From Mesaphorura yosii (Eukaryota; Arthropoda; Collembola; Poduromorpha; Tullbergiidae), in assembly GCA_009869945.1 (NCBI GenBank), contig WIXG01000064.1, forward strand, positions 1 through 64,000: 64,000 bases of DNA, written 5' to 3'. Positions 1-13,000 of the stretch are shown here, in pieces. How positions within the stretch are numbered: the stretch's first letter is position 1; each line of letters begins with the position of its first letter. The notes below the pieces were generated by a model, which was given only the letters and a program-made list of their open reading frames with translations, made no database searches and was not told the DNA's origin. The position numbers and the translations under genes were made by a program.

Positions 1-493
1 GTTTTAAATGTATATTTTTAAAGTGCAGTTGTAATAAGTGTTGCTGTTGAAATAAAGAAGTGCAGTTATACCCAAGTGCTGATTTGTATATATTTTTAGT
101 GCAACATGTATAAAATAGGTGCATCGAAAAATACAATCCATAAAAATATAATGTCAAAGATGTAGAAAAATGATTTATGTTGGAAAAAAGAAGAAACAAA
201 GAGAGTATGAATGTGGGTGGAATGAGTAGGTGTTCACTCGAAATAGAAAGTATTCCCAATTCAGCTATCAATTTTGATCAGGATTCATTATATTTCTGAA
301 CAGAAGGAGCCACCTCTGCTAATTACTAACTTTGAAAGTTTGAAAGGACCGGACGTGAGGCGAGAAAGAAGTTCGTCATCTTGCTGTCTAACGTTACAAG
401 TAGAAAACAATCTGCCTTTACCTTCACAAGACAAGGTAAGTCTTTGATCGAAAAATAAGCCTGGAATTTTCCAATATAATTACAATTGTTTCA

Positions 494-3400
494 TTAAGGA
501 CTTGGAAAGAAGGTAGGAAAATACTGAAGGTCATAATTCGACGGAAATGGAGATTCACCAGAGGCATGTCGTTCACCACCAGAATTCATCTGTTTCATTT
601 CTTTACCATGCTTGGAACATAAGCGAACAAACATCAGACCGATTGCGAACGAAATACTAGGACGACGTACTTTACGGAAGGTTCCACTGACGCAGTACAG
701 CGTGATCGGATTGATGCAGGAGTTGAGAAAGCTCAGACAGAATCCGACTATCCGAACAACATTCCAGAATGAATTGTAATTCTCCTCAGAATTCGGGTCG
801 AAGTAAAACCAGAGCAGGAAAACGTGAGAAAGGAAGAAACACATTGCGAATATGACCACAAATGACAGAACCATTTTGGCTACCTGTGAATAAACAAACA
901 ACGAAACCAACGATGATAAAATATTTTAATAAATAAATATTGTTATTGCAAATACTAAAATTCCACAGACAGCCCGAGGCGAAATGCGCGCAGCGCGTCA
1001 GTGCAGAGCCATGTGGAAATTTATCAGTGCAGCCCGCAAGAGGAAGCATTTCTAATAAAACTACGGATGCCTACCTTCTTCCTAGCCTGGATTTGTCTAC
1101 CCTGACCTTGCGACTCGCCAGGCATATTCACCGTCGACAAGACCAGATGATGTGCCATTTCGCTGTAAAATCCAGTAATAAATACCAAAGGCACAAAGTA
1201 GTAAACCAGCGCTTTGAACAAAACCATCGCCTATAAAAATACAAATAAAAATATTATTGCACTTTTGTGAAGGCAGAAAGCCAGGAGCAGGAGATGTTTG
1301 GGTTTAACAGAGCGCAGTGGTATTTAACGAGCAGATAAAATCTTTTAATATCAACACGAGCCGGGATTCAGCTCAGCACTCTATTCAATCATTCAGCACG
1401 CGTTCACACATGCGACAATAAAGCAGTAGCTGTGTGCTGTCCTGCGCTTCGCTTCGGTCCAGCTTCATCAATGCAGAGTAAATCAACAGTTCAAAATCCA
1501 GAGCCTGCTGGACTTCGACACGATTCGCATGGCTTGAGCTGCCCCGTGTCACAAAGTCAATAAATAGTACCATGCAAAAAAATCTCGTGTTGCCAATTCC
1601 GAAATTGTTCTCATCTCCTTTGTATAGTAGTTTCGGTGTGGTAGCAAATTCCCTTCCTCGGTAGTCCGTCTCATCTTTTCATAACAGTTAAACACGAAAT
1701 AAAATTGAATTTCCAGTAACATTACAAGCAAATGCCGGGTCGTGCGTTCTTGTCGCAACTTTTATTTCGGAGGCTGACACAAGAGTGAAATACACCAACA
1801 GCCGCACGGTAAAACTCATAAGGGACAGATTATTTCACGTGTATCGTTTCAAGGTTGGGATTGCGAGTAGAAAGCAATCTCACATATGCCGAAAGCGTGA
1901 CTTTTATTCAGTGAATAATTTGAATTTATTGCATCTTTTATTACGTATTCTTCCCATCTTGCTCTAAAAGCCACAAGGAGCAAGGTGTTTATTATGAAAA
2001 ATTGTGCAGATTTTAATTTATGACAGAATTACTGGCGAGTGGCGAATACCAAGCGCCAGAAAGTACATTTTTGAGACAAGTCTGAAATTGTTGCGAGGAA
2101 TCATTGGGCAAATGTGTACCACAATCACACATCATTCTTGTGAGACCCCATTCATTCATTCGTTTCACAGTTCACATGAAATATGCTTCTTTGATACATA
2201 TTTTCTTACCTTTGGATAAATATCTCCAAACTCTTCTGGAAAAGGGTAGCAGACGTGAATTGGTTTCTCTGTTCCCTCGTTGAACACTCTGACGTAAGAA
2301 AACAGGACAGATGGTAGGGCAATGACAATTGATGCGATCCATATTCCTGCAGAATATTCCCAAGAATAGTATCTTTAATGTCTGAGTGCAGCCTTGAACC
2401 GCTGCTTTTCTCATCTTGTCAGGCCCCTTCGTGAATAAATGATCTCTGACGCAATTAAAAACGAAGACGGGAAAACTAATTCAATTTTCTGTTTAGACTT
2501 TCAGGCGTTGCCTTTCGTTTTGGCATTCTACTTTTCATTCTTCATTTCAATTAATGATTGCAAGAAGAGAGTTTGGACTTAGGACTTTCGCCTTGCCGAA
2601 GGATACATTTTTAATTGAACCATAAAAAGGTTTATCCGTGTCTTCATTTATTCATCCCGTCGTGGAAACTTTTCCGCCTTTCATGTTAAAAATTTATGAA
2701 AATAATGTTGGTCTCACGAAACTTTGCACCGCTTTGAACAAGGACACAGTATCTGTTGTTAAATTTCGGACTCTGCATGCATTCAATTACAAACTGTAGT
2801 TTACCAACAATCGTGAAGCAAGTCACACGTGTAGCTCGACGTCCAGCCAGCTTCCGCATGGGGTCCACAATCGCGAAATAGCGATCCGCCGACAGCGCTG
2901 TGAGCGTGAACACGGACACTCCAATCGACACATCCTTTATGAATTCTGAGAATTTACATACGACGAGTCCGTACGGCCATTGTTCCACGGTGTACACGGT
3001 GGACGTGAATGGAACACAAAAGAAAATTACCAAAATGTCGCCAATGGCGAGACTGCAAATGTACCTAAACACAAATAAAAGAACCACAAGAACGGATTAC
3101 TGCAGAGTTTCGACAAGAAGTAAAAACCAGAAAATGGCAGGCGATATCACTGACGATATGTTGCGTGTGGGGAAAATATTTGAAATATGACCTTTTAATG
3201 CTCTTGCGAAGGAGATTATCTGACCATTCTTAGGCGGATGGACTCTATGCATCACAGGCATGGTTGGACATTCTACGTTCTGGTCAAGTGAATCGAGTCA
3301 GGGAACAAAGGCGCTCGCCAAAATCCGATCTCATATATCATACTTCTGCCTTCTCTGGAGGAAGCAATAAAGAACGGTAATGCATTTTTTCTTTTTGTGT

Positions 3401-4050
3401 GACCAAGAAATTAATATCGTCGAATACAGAAGGCAAATTGTAGGTAACAGTACAATGTCGTAATACTCAAAGATCACATTAAGAAGAACAATAACAGAGG
3501 AATCCATCATTTTGGGCCACCCCATAAAGAAGAAATGCAGGTTCATATTTCATATTTGAGATTAAGAATACAAGAATTGCAAGTTCCTAGAATTACACCC
3601 GAGCGAGTCTGAATAAAGCGCACAAGTTGCGCAAAACGCTAATTGGACAATATTGGCTCTCTTTTGAGCAACATAAAAGTACATTGCTTTTCATTAAGTC
3701 ATGGTCGTTTCGACTCACATGTTTGGTACATTTCTCATGGTCCTATGCTTGATAAAGATGAAGATTAATGCTCCATTTCCCAAGAACCCGATTATGAAAA
3801 TGATTGTGAATAGCACCGGAACAAGATATGTTTCAATTCTTTGTTCATAGGGCACGTAGTCCAGCGAAGAGTTGTCCGTGCCGTTGAAAGTAATATCGTC
3901 AGGTAAGGATGCGTTGTTGACTAGAATAAGTTGCTCGTCCGCAATTGAAGGTAGGAATTCGTCCTGGTGGTGATGCGGTGGAGGATGATGAATATTAAAT
4001 GAAGTTTTGTTTAGTTCGTGGATGAGAATCGCGTCTCGCGTATAGTCCAT
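494..4050 (-). CDS. CCHaR: CCHamide receptor-like neuropeptide GPCR
   Basis: A rhodopsin-class GPCR of the bombesin/CCHamide receptor group, expected at the plasma membrane as a neuropeptide receptor. Coding exons read 4050-3719, 3064-2805, 2346-2210, 1230-1075 and 883-494; all junctions are GT-AG and phases agree, giving 424 codons. Exon 1 holds an N-glycosylation-rich N-tail (a His/Pro-rich stretch, several NxT/NxS sites) and TM1 with a GN motif. Exon 2 holds TM2-TM3 with SLAIGD and the DRY box within ALSADRYFAIVDP. Exon 3 holds TM4, exon 4 TM5 and exon 5 TM6-TM7 with NPITLY. The WPYG loop and the KDVSIGVSVFTLTALSADRY stretch are the family signature. I start at the ATG at 4050; the frame opens a few codons upstream only with TTG. 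Odd: the TM6 CWxP core reads CFFL. The C-tail is uncertain, because FRK is followed by a good GTACGT donor (at 670) that could splice to an exon beyond my reach. Confidence 0.88.
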
Positions 4051-4059
4051 CGCTGTCAA

Positions 4060-7000
4060 TGGTCGTAGGCTCGAAAGTCAGGTTTCTGGTTTTCCACGCA
4101 TTAAACGTAGTCATTCATTTAGCACGGTGAATCAAATCCGCGGGGCAGAAATCTGAAATGAAAAGGCACATAAAGTATAAGGCGATTATTAATAATAATT
4201 TGAGTTTACAATGGAGTCGAAGAGCCAAGCAGTCCTGTTTACATAGCAATGTGACTAACAGCTCCTGAAAATGGAAACTCTCTGGAAAGACCTAATACTA
4301 CTAAATTTGCTGCCTGAGTAAAATCGCAGACTTCTGAGAAGCTCAAGAAATGCATCCCTTGTGATACTTGATAGTTTGAAATTAATGATGATTGCAACCA
4401 TGATTAAACTTTCACTACATTCAGTTACAATTTGTACTCAAACTGTGAAGCGTGGCATAAGAGCACTTTTACGGCTTCAGCATTTTTCTCTGTTCATTCC
4501 GTTCTGATTCATCATCATAAAATGGAGTCCCCACAGCTAAAGCGATAATTTACCGTGTAATTCACAAATTCCGCTTTCTGAAGTGTCTGCCGTAAATTAT
4601 TTGAGACGGGCGGAATCATGAAAAACTGTGAAACTGGAGAAAGTTATGAAAAATAATACCTCCTTCCCTTGTGCTCATTATCCGAGTGTTATTGTCAAGC
4701 CGAAACTTTCCTCTCATTTTGCAAATAGCAGGCGCATGCAGTGAGAGCCTGCTGCTTTCTCTTGTTCATTGTTTCTCAACCTATCTCCTGAGAGAACCGG
4801 CACAACGTTTTTTGTACTAAAGTTTACGGGAAATGTAAAACGATATTGCTCATTTTAAATAAAATCTCATCTTTCTAACCCCAAGTCAGTCTCACCAGTC
4901 AGACTCCCAGTCTCCATTTATACCACTAGCGTCTTCATTAGCGCAACAGATAACCAACCGCAAGCGAGTATCGCGGGAAAAAAATCACCAAGTTGAGGAA
5001 AGAAAGGTTGCATCTATTGAATCTGCTGATTCTCCGAAATTTGAGACGTGATATGCCACATCAACATTTCCTTAGCTAATTAAAGTAACGAATTAATATT
5101 TTCAGAAAATTGGTGCTGATATTGCTGACTTGATTCTCTCGATTACAATGAGAAGCAAGTGTATGCTCCAAGATATTTAAGACATCGAAACATGTTTTTG
5201 TTTGGGATTCTGACCTCATTCTTAAATAAACTAATGACGCACACAATTTTTTGAATTTTATTCCTTGTGGTTACTTATTTCCATTACTGCTACACAGCTG
5301 CGCGTGGACTGATAACTATATTGGCACGAGCCTATTACAGTCTCTTTTGTGCTCTAATTAATTCCCAGAATGATACCTTTCTTTTTCTCAAAAAAGTTTC
5401 TCAGGTTTTTCTGGCCAAGGCTTAGACATTCATTTTAATTAGTCCATAAGAGTACACACTTCAGTAAACACCCTTTTTTTGGTTTTTATTGAGGATTCGT
5501 TTCCATTACACGCGTAAGACTTTTGTCATTCTTATCAAAAATGGATTTAATTTAGCCTTTGTTTAAATTAATAGGAATGAGGTAGACGTAAACATCATAA
5601 TTTATTAGTTTTCTAAGTGTAATTTCATGAGAAAACATGCGCAGCATTGAATAAAAGAGTCCTTCTGAGGCTTCAAGTTGAATAGCACACATGTTTTCTT
5701 TTAAAGTTTCCACTCATGCAGTTTGAAGCTGGCAGACGCAAAATAAAAGCCTTTCGTCTTCCCGATTTGATTTCACATGTGACACCCTTTCGCCATTTTC
5801 TCTGGACTCGAGAGAGCAGATTTATAATGAAATGTAGATTCCACAGTAAACTCAAGAAGAAGGCAAGCACGGAACAAATTCAGACCTTTCGTGCTTCAAG
5901 AATAGCAAGCATCGACTTTTACTGAGTGCGCATTGTTTGAAATGGATTACCAGCATAACATGAGGATCCCATTTGGGAAATCTGCAAAGGATCGCGCGGC
6001 AGCTGGAAGGCACATTTCTTTCCAGCATTTCTAAAGAATTGACATCTTGTGCGTAGTTTTTCTACTAAACTTCATTCTCTGACGCTTGTACTACTAAAAT
6101 GGTCCTGCACTCAGCACTTAAAGCCGGAGGGTTATTTTCCCATAAATCAAATTGGTCAAATCCACAGCTCAAAATTAAAGACGAAATCAATTGTTTGGTT
6201 TTGATTTCGTCCAACAGTGAAACTCGATTGAGCTTGACCGTGTCCATGTTTTTCTCGTGAACGAACAGAATCGAGTATCAATTCCAATAGCATTGTCATT
6301 CCCATTGCCACTGCTAAAGCAATCTCCGAGTGTTTGGAGGCACAGAACACTTTCCTTGACTCTTCTTGTGTAACGCGTAATGTGTTTATATTGTTCCGGT
6401 TAAGCGAGTTTAAATAACATTTGGTCTTTCGTGGAAGGTCTAAATATAGATCGCGTCAGACGCTTTCTCTTTGCCAACCCATCAATTATTGGCCAAATGA
6501 AACAAGATGTTTTATTTATTCATCTCAGGTTCGATTTTCATCTCACTTTCTTACTCCTGGGCCTGGTTTTCTCTGTAAACCGTTCTCTGCTGCTTTCACC
6601 GCTTGATGATACTAAGCTTTGGTTTGGTTGCTTGATGCGAGTGCCCATTTAATCTAAAAGGTCGATTGAAATAAATAGTCCATGAAAATCAAGTTACGCT
6701 GAACGTTTCACTCTAAATACGAAGACATGGAAGACGGCACGACCCGCACTGCCACAGTTTAATTCACAAATCAAGTAAACAGCACTTTCGCCTGAAATTG
6801 GTTTCTTCGTATCCATTAAATAATAACCTAATTTACTCCATGCTGTCTCCCGTCGTCTTACTGTCTCCTACAAAATACGTTTTAAAGGTGAAGGAATTTT
6901 AAAAATTCTAACCCCGTGTGAAGTGACGAAATTGAAATTGAACCTTGCTCGTTTCATCAAGTAAATTCGTTTTGCACTGCAGAATACCGCTTGACGGCTA

Positions 7001-10000
7001 TAATTTACTGCCAACCGTGCCAGACATGTACCTTACTCGCCTTAAACTCGGGCTGGGTGGGTTTTCCATCTCCTGCACGTTGCCCATGCCTAAAATTCCG
7101 CACCAATTTCCTCAGGCCTCAGAAAGAGCAGTGTTAAATAACCCAGAAGGCGAATGGAAAATGCACGGAAGCAATTCATTCGCAAGACAAACTGGGAATG
7201 ATTTCATTTCCTTCACCTCAGCACGCTTTATCAACAAAACGCCGCACCATACCGCTAAGTACTAACTTCGCTCGCAATAGCTACAAAAGGAGTATTTTCT
7301 GTTCTACATTGATAAAAATGTAAGCTGTACTGTGCATTGTGCGCTGCTACACGCTCTTCATTGAAGAAGCCATCAAGGTTTCAAGCTTCGAATCGACTGG
7401 CGACTTAGATATGGAAGAGAATTATACTGCATCTACAAATTCTATCATCACTGCGCTGAGTAGAGTAATATTTGCATCAAAGAGAAAGCAAGAGGCATGA
7501 AATAGGAAATAGAATCTCCTACCGTGCAAAAGTTGTAATAGGATACGCCATTATTAGCATAACACTCCGGAGTGGACCTTGGAATTTCTCTTTGAAATAA
7601 AATTCGCCCGGGCCACCTACGAGTACGAGTCGCTCTCTTATCTCTTGATGCAATGTTTGAAATATCTGGCAAAAAAATCATAACTTCCTTTTCACATTTC
7701 TCCTTGGTCGCGTTTTCAAGTTGTAGCGACACAAAAATTGTAATTTGACTAACGACTACGACTCCGACGCATTTACAATTTTCCGTTTCATATCATCAGA
7801 AAATCGGCCCAGCGTTACTGCGCGGCAGAAACGGACGCGTGAAAATTCAATTTCTTTACAGCTCAACACGGACATATTATTGAAGGCAATAATGAGCTTT
7901 GATTTCGTTTTTCCACATTAGTTCACATGCATTTTCGTTGAGTACAGTAGATAGAGCAAGGCCCGCACTACCTCCATTTGACTTGACATGCTTTGACGGA
8001 ATCCATAAACAGGTTACAGACTAATGCAATTATTCTTAATAAAACACGTCGTTGCTTCTTTTGATTCACTTGCGTGGTGTTTGCATCCTGTTTTACTTGG
8101 TCCAGAGAAAACGAACGACGGAAGCTTCTGTATTTTGGCATATTGGTACTTTGGCTCCGTGGTTCAGTCGTCGAATAAAGGATTTAAAGTGCACTCTGAA
8201 TCAACCTCTCGACAGCAGCGCAGCGCTTCCTCATCGCCATTCCGATTTCGAAGTAACAAAATAATTGAATTCCTTCTCATTTTGTCGTGCGACCACGAAA
8301 GCTGCGTACTGTTAACCAAAGCGCGTGCTCTCCACTATTCTTTATTAAGCCTGAACACTTTGAAGCTGTACACATCACTAATAACATTTGATTATCAGAC
8401 TTCTCTTAGCTTCAACCCAAAACGCCAGCTTTAGCCCGCCGCTAGTAGGTACGAACAGTTTGTTTGCATACGAATGACTGATTGCCGAATGCGTCCATGA
8501 TTTTCATATTGTCGCACTTTGAATTTCTCATTTCACTTGTGACTTGTCAGTTTTGGCATTGCGTTGTTTGCTCGCGTTCACACTTCACGCTTCCTCCCAG
8601 CATTGCAATTGACGATGACAATGGCAAATGACAAGTATACTGGCGTTAATTCTTCAACCGTACCAATATTATGAATATTACGAAAATTGGCGTAGAATTC
8701 AAGTGTCTCACAACGTCACTCCACAAGTTACACAACTTGGGCGCACGAGCAGCTCCTTGTCACAATATTTACTTATCAATTTTCTGGCACGAAGTGAAAT
8801 ATTTCATTTCACTTGCTGCGCGTGGAATTGGAATGTGGAAACGCTCTTACCCATTTTTGTCGGAATTTATTTTTTAATTTCCGGTTCGTACGACAGTGTA
8901 CATTGCTAATCCATAATGCTTAATCCCTTTCGGAAGAAAAACATGATCCGGTGTCCTGAGAATGTTTTTCATGGCCGGGTCAGCCGGACCAGGCCAGAGG
9001 AAGTCGAAAGACAATTCCTAAGCCCCTTTGTCTGCTCGTCCATGTTCAATACCGAAAAGAGGGTATTAACATTAATAGTAATACAATCCACACACAGTAG
9101 TCGGGACGGTAATATTACTAGTTCCACTTCACGACCACATGGCACTTGCCAGTTTGAGGATTTAGACGAGACTTAAATTCGACCCGACTTCCATTCGTTC
9201 AGCACTGGGACAAGAAATTTTCCATACTTTACGAAAAGTGTGCTCAAATTGTTTTCCTTCTTAACGTATCTGTGTTAATATTAGTATTAATAATAACAGC
9301 ACATGGAGTACAAGTCACAAGTGCCACTGTGCTGCTGACTGACGCTCATTGTCAATGCAAATTGATATGCACTGCCCGCGTTCGTGGAAAACTCGCCCGC
9401 GATATTAAAAGCCGGTTGCAAGTCTTTCATGTCATCTCTTCTGACGTGCCGCGCCGCGTCGTGCCATGTGGGGCTTGATGCGCTTTTCAAGTTTTGCGTG
9501 CTGATATAATTATAATACCACTATAAGTGTTCCATAAATCCTTCATCATGATACTCATCCGTACAGTTTGTGCTGGTAGGATGATACTTATCATATCACA
9601 AGGATTATATTACGGGATTTATTTGTAATCAAGCCAAGCAACGCTTTACGAGTAATCTAACCGATTAATGATGCGGTTTGCTTACGTTTTCGCAGAATTC
9701 TATTTTATTGTGTTATTATAGCAGGTTCCGACACACCAAATTGCAACCACAACATAGTATATGCCAAAGCTCTAATGAGAATTATGAAAATTCAGATTCC
9801 TCAAGCTCTTCAGAATTTCTAATGTAAAAGGAGAGGATTGTGTATAATTTTCCTACTTCCTGAGCATTTGATACTAATCCGTTTCTTGAATGCTCTGCCA
9901 TGTACTCCAAATGGTAGAAGATTGTGAGCCGAAGCTTGAAGAAAGATTGCCTCGCTGTCAGACTTTATGATTGCTACTCTTGTCGAGTGACGTATCGCAT

Positions 10001-13000
10001 TAAAGGCTTCTATTTTTGCGATACTTGAAGTAAAATACGTAAGTGGCTGACCCTCTGACGATTAAATTGTCGTCAACTGCATTTTATAAACCACTTCATG
10101 AAATCCAGTGCAGGTGTGGAGTGACGAACGCGTACTGAGCATTGCGTAGGTGCGTTCGGGTCACTCGTCTGTGTTATTACGTAATGTTTGTAATCCCACA
10201 TGCTTAACTATTGTCAATAACAAGTCACAGGCACAGACTTTTTCTTGAAAGTGGGCTGAATCACGATGAAAGCGGGCGATGGCGACGTTAGAGTCTAATT
10301 TTGGTTGGTGTAAAATGGCTATTTCAAGCGTAAGCGGTTGAAACTCAAGCCATGGCAGACACCAGATGCTCAACGACCAGACCACCACTACACTTGAACT
10401 GCACGCACAACTTGTGCGACATTTTGTAGCTTTTAAGAAGAATATCCTTCGCCAACTTGTTTAAATGTACTTATGAAGAAAAGTATCCTTCACCAATTCA
10501 CTTAAATACTTAAAGTAAGCAGGCTAAACCAACTGCTTAGAGTACAAACTGGACCAACTTCATTCATTCTTATTCCTGGCAGCTCCAGCAACTTAAGAAA
10601 ATAATTCGGTTTTTGAACAACGGAAAAATCCAGTACAACACAGAGCGAGAGTATCGCTAGCGCACTCAGTCACGGTATGAAGAGTATGAACACGAGCTGA
10701 GAAGTATCACTTGAGGAGAGAGACTTTCACTTTTACTTTTCCACTATGAAAATGGGAGTAAAAAGAAAAGCTTATTTCACGGCTCAAAGAAAACAATAAT
10801 ATTGAAATATGCGTGATGTGAAGCGTGACACAATGTCTGTCATGCATGGGCAACACTGAATTACATGCGAATTGGTTTCTAACGCGTCGTCCCACATTTG
10901 TTACACAAATCTATGATGCGAATGGCACTTCAAGGGCTGAGATTTTGCCCTTAGGTGCGCATAAGAAACAACCTTTTAATGCAGCATGTGTGACCCCAAC
11001 TTCAACTCAATCTCTGCGCCCCGAGATTCTTCACGTTCTGTTTATCAAGAAGGAGTCAATGTTGTGGCAAAACATGAATGCATTCACTTGTGCGACGTAA
11101 TGACAATAGAAAGACGAGTTGCGATTATTGACGTTCGCATTGTCGTGTCGGGATTGTCAGCTTTGAGAGACTCCGGTATTCAATTTGCACTTCACTTCCT
11201 TCAGAATATCGAAACGCTTCACTCTGTTGTCATTCTATTGTAATTTATGCACATGGTAGCATGTGTTGTGCTGCCAGTCTCTAATCCGAATTCTGAACGA
11301 TACACTGTTGGCTTTGATCTGCTGAAATTGCTTTCATGATTCATTGGAGAGACACATTTTAATTGTTTATTTATTCACCGTTCTAATGATGAGAATGCAA
11401 GCAGCCTTATGCTGTTTGCATACCCGGAAGAACGCGACTTAATGAATGCAATGCAGTCCGTAAATTTTCTCCAACACGAAGCAGAAAATGGAGTAGAGTC
11501 TTGGTTCATGCTTGCGCTGCGTGTGAGCAACTAATTAAGAGAGAAATTGAGACAAGACATTGCTTAGCCTTGGCAAAACAGAACCCTTGGCGTGGTGCTG
11601 TGATTCTTCTCATGAACTTGTCAAAGCTCATTGTTCACGTCCTCTGAGAACTGCAAACTCGGCAGGAGACGTAATAATAATCATCGTATAAATGCTGATG
11701 ACACCTTGCCTGTCTATTTTAGTTCTATGGCCTTTCATTGTAGTCCGGGCATCTCGGGAAGCTCCATACCTTGTACTAACCGCCGAGATATAGAAGAAGC
11801 GGTATTTTTAATACGATTACGCTATGAGAAGCAAAATAGTTAGGACTCATGGAAGCGTCTCTTTATGCCGAGCACAATGTTGAGTAATTAATTTAGAAAG
11901 AAACGAGTACTTACTTGGTGTCTGCTCTTCAGTTGTCAGTACACCTCGGAGATGTTCAACGGTGAACCTTCCGCTTCTGTTCTGATGAGATGTGCAGTTA
12001 CACGAATGAATGTTCTAATCAATCGTCTTTCGTCTCTTTTGCCCCGTTAAATTTCAATTTAAATTCAAGCTAAACATGGGAAAACATAAAAAGGGTGGCT
12101 CTGTTGACCAGTTTTCTGAGCCAGCACGATACTGGTAAATGCTGTTGGCGGACTCAGAAGAAGATTTCGAAAAGTAAAGTTTTTTGAGACTCACGCGAAA
12201 CTTATGATCGTCGAGAAATGTATGGTACTTGGAGCTTGACACGCAACCTATGGTTTCATAACTTGGTAAATTTGCTTATAAATCTTGACGAGCTGAGCCG
12301 CATACAAACTCCTTCAAGACTGACGGCACAAAATATGCAAAACACCGAAACTTTTGCGGGTTTAGCTTTTCTGACAGCGAGACTGATTACAGCATGAAGC
12401 ACGACAGACGCCAATGAGATGTTGACTGACTAGATCAAGAGCACAAGAAGAAATGAGACCACGAAGGACGCGAGCCGGAGAAAAGTTGAGCGAGGAAAAG
12501 AGCTCGCTGAGTTTCACTTCACATCGCAGCGTTCATTCCTGAGGGAGAAAGACTTCATTTCACAGCACAGTTGTACTGGAAACCTAGAGTTTTGCTGAAG
12601 CTTACAATGCCTGCGCAGTGCGATTTATGCCATTTTTCCCGTTGTGAGGGCATTCAAATCAAGTCGTACTGCTTTTCCTTATGGCCATGGAAGTACAATT
12701 TAGCTTCAATGCTTGGCACTTATGGTTAATGTCAATTAGTTAGCAACTGAAATCGCTTTCTCAGGTTTCCCAAATGAAAGTCTACACTCGAAATAGCGTT
12801 GGAATGTCATTTAGTTACCCAGCACATGAATGTTGTCAGTAGGGAAGCAGAAGTGCATTTTCCATGCTAGCGCAAAGAAATGGCGCCGTGACCACCAGAG
12901 CACCCGACACAAAGGAATTCTTCTGTGAGTGCGCCATGAGAATTGTGCTAGTGTGTCCATTAATACTGGACACAAAAGGGACAAATAAGCTAGTTCCGCC

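Noticed and set aside
8024-8434. 136-codon plus-strand open frame
   Set aside because: No domain, no membrane pattern, overlapped by other frames, in a region with many such frames; consistent with chance.
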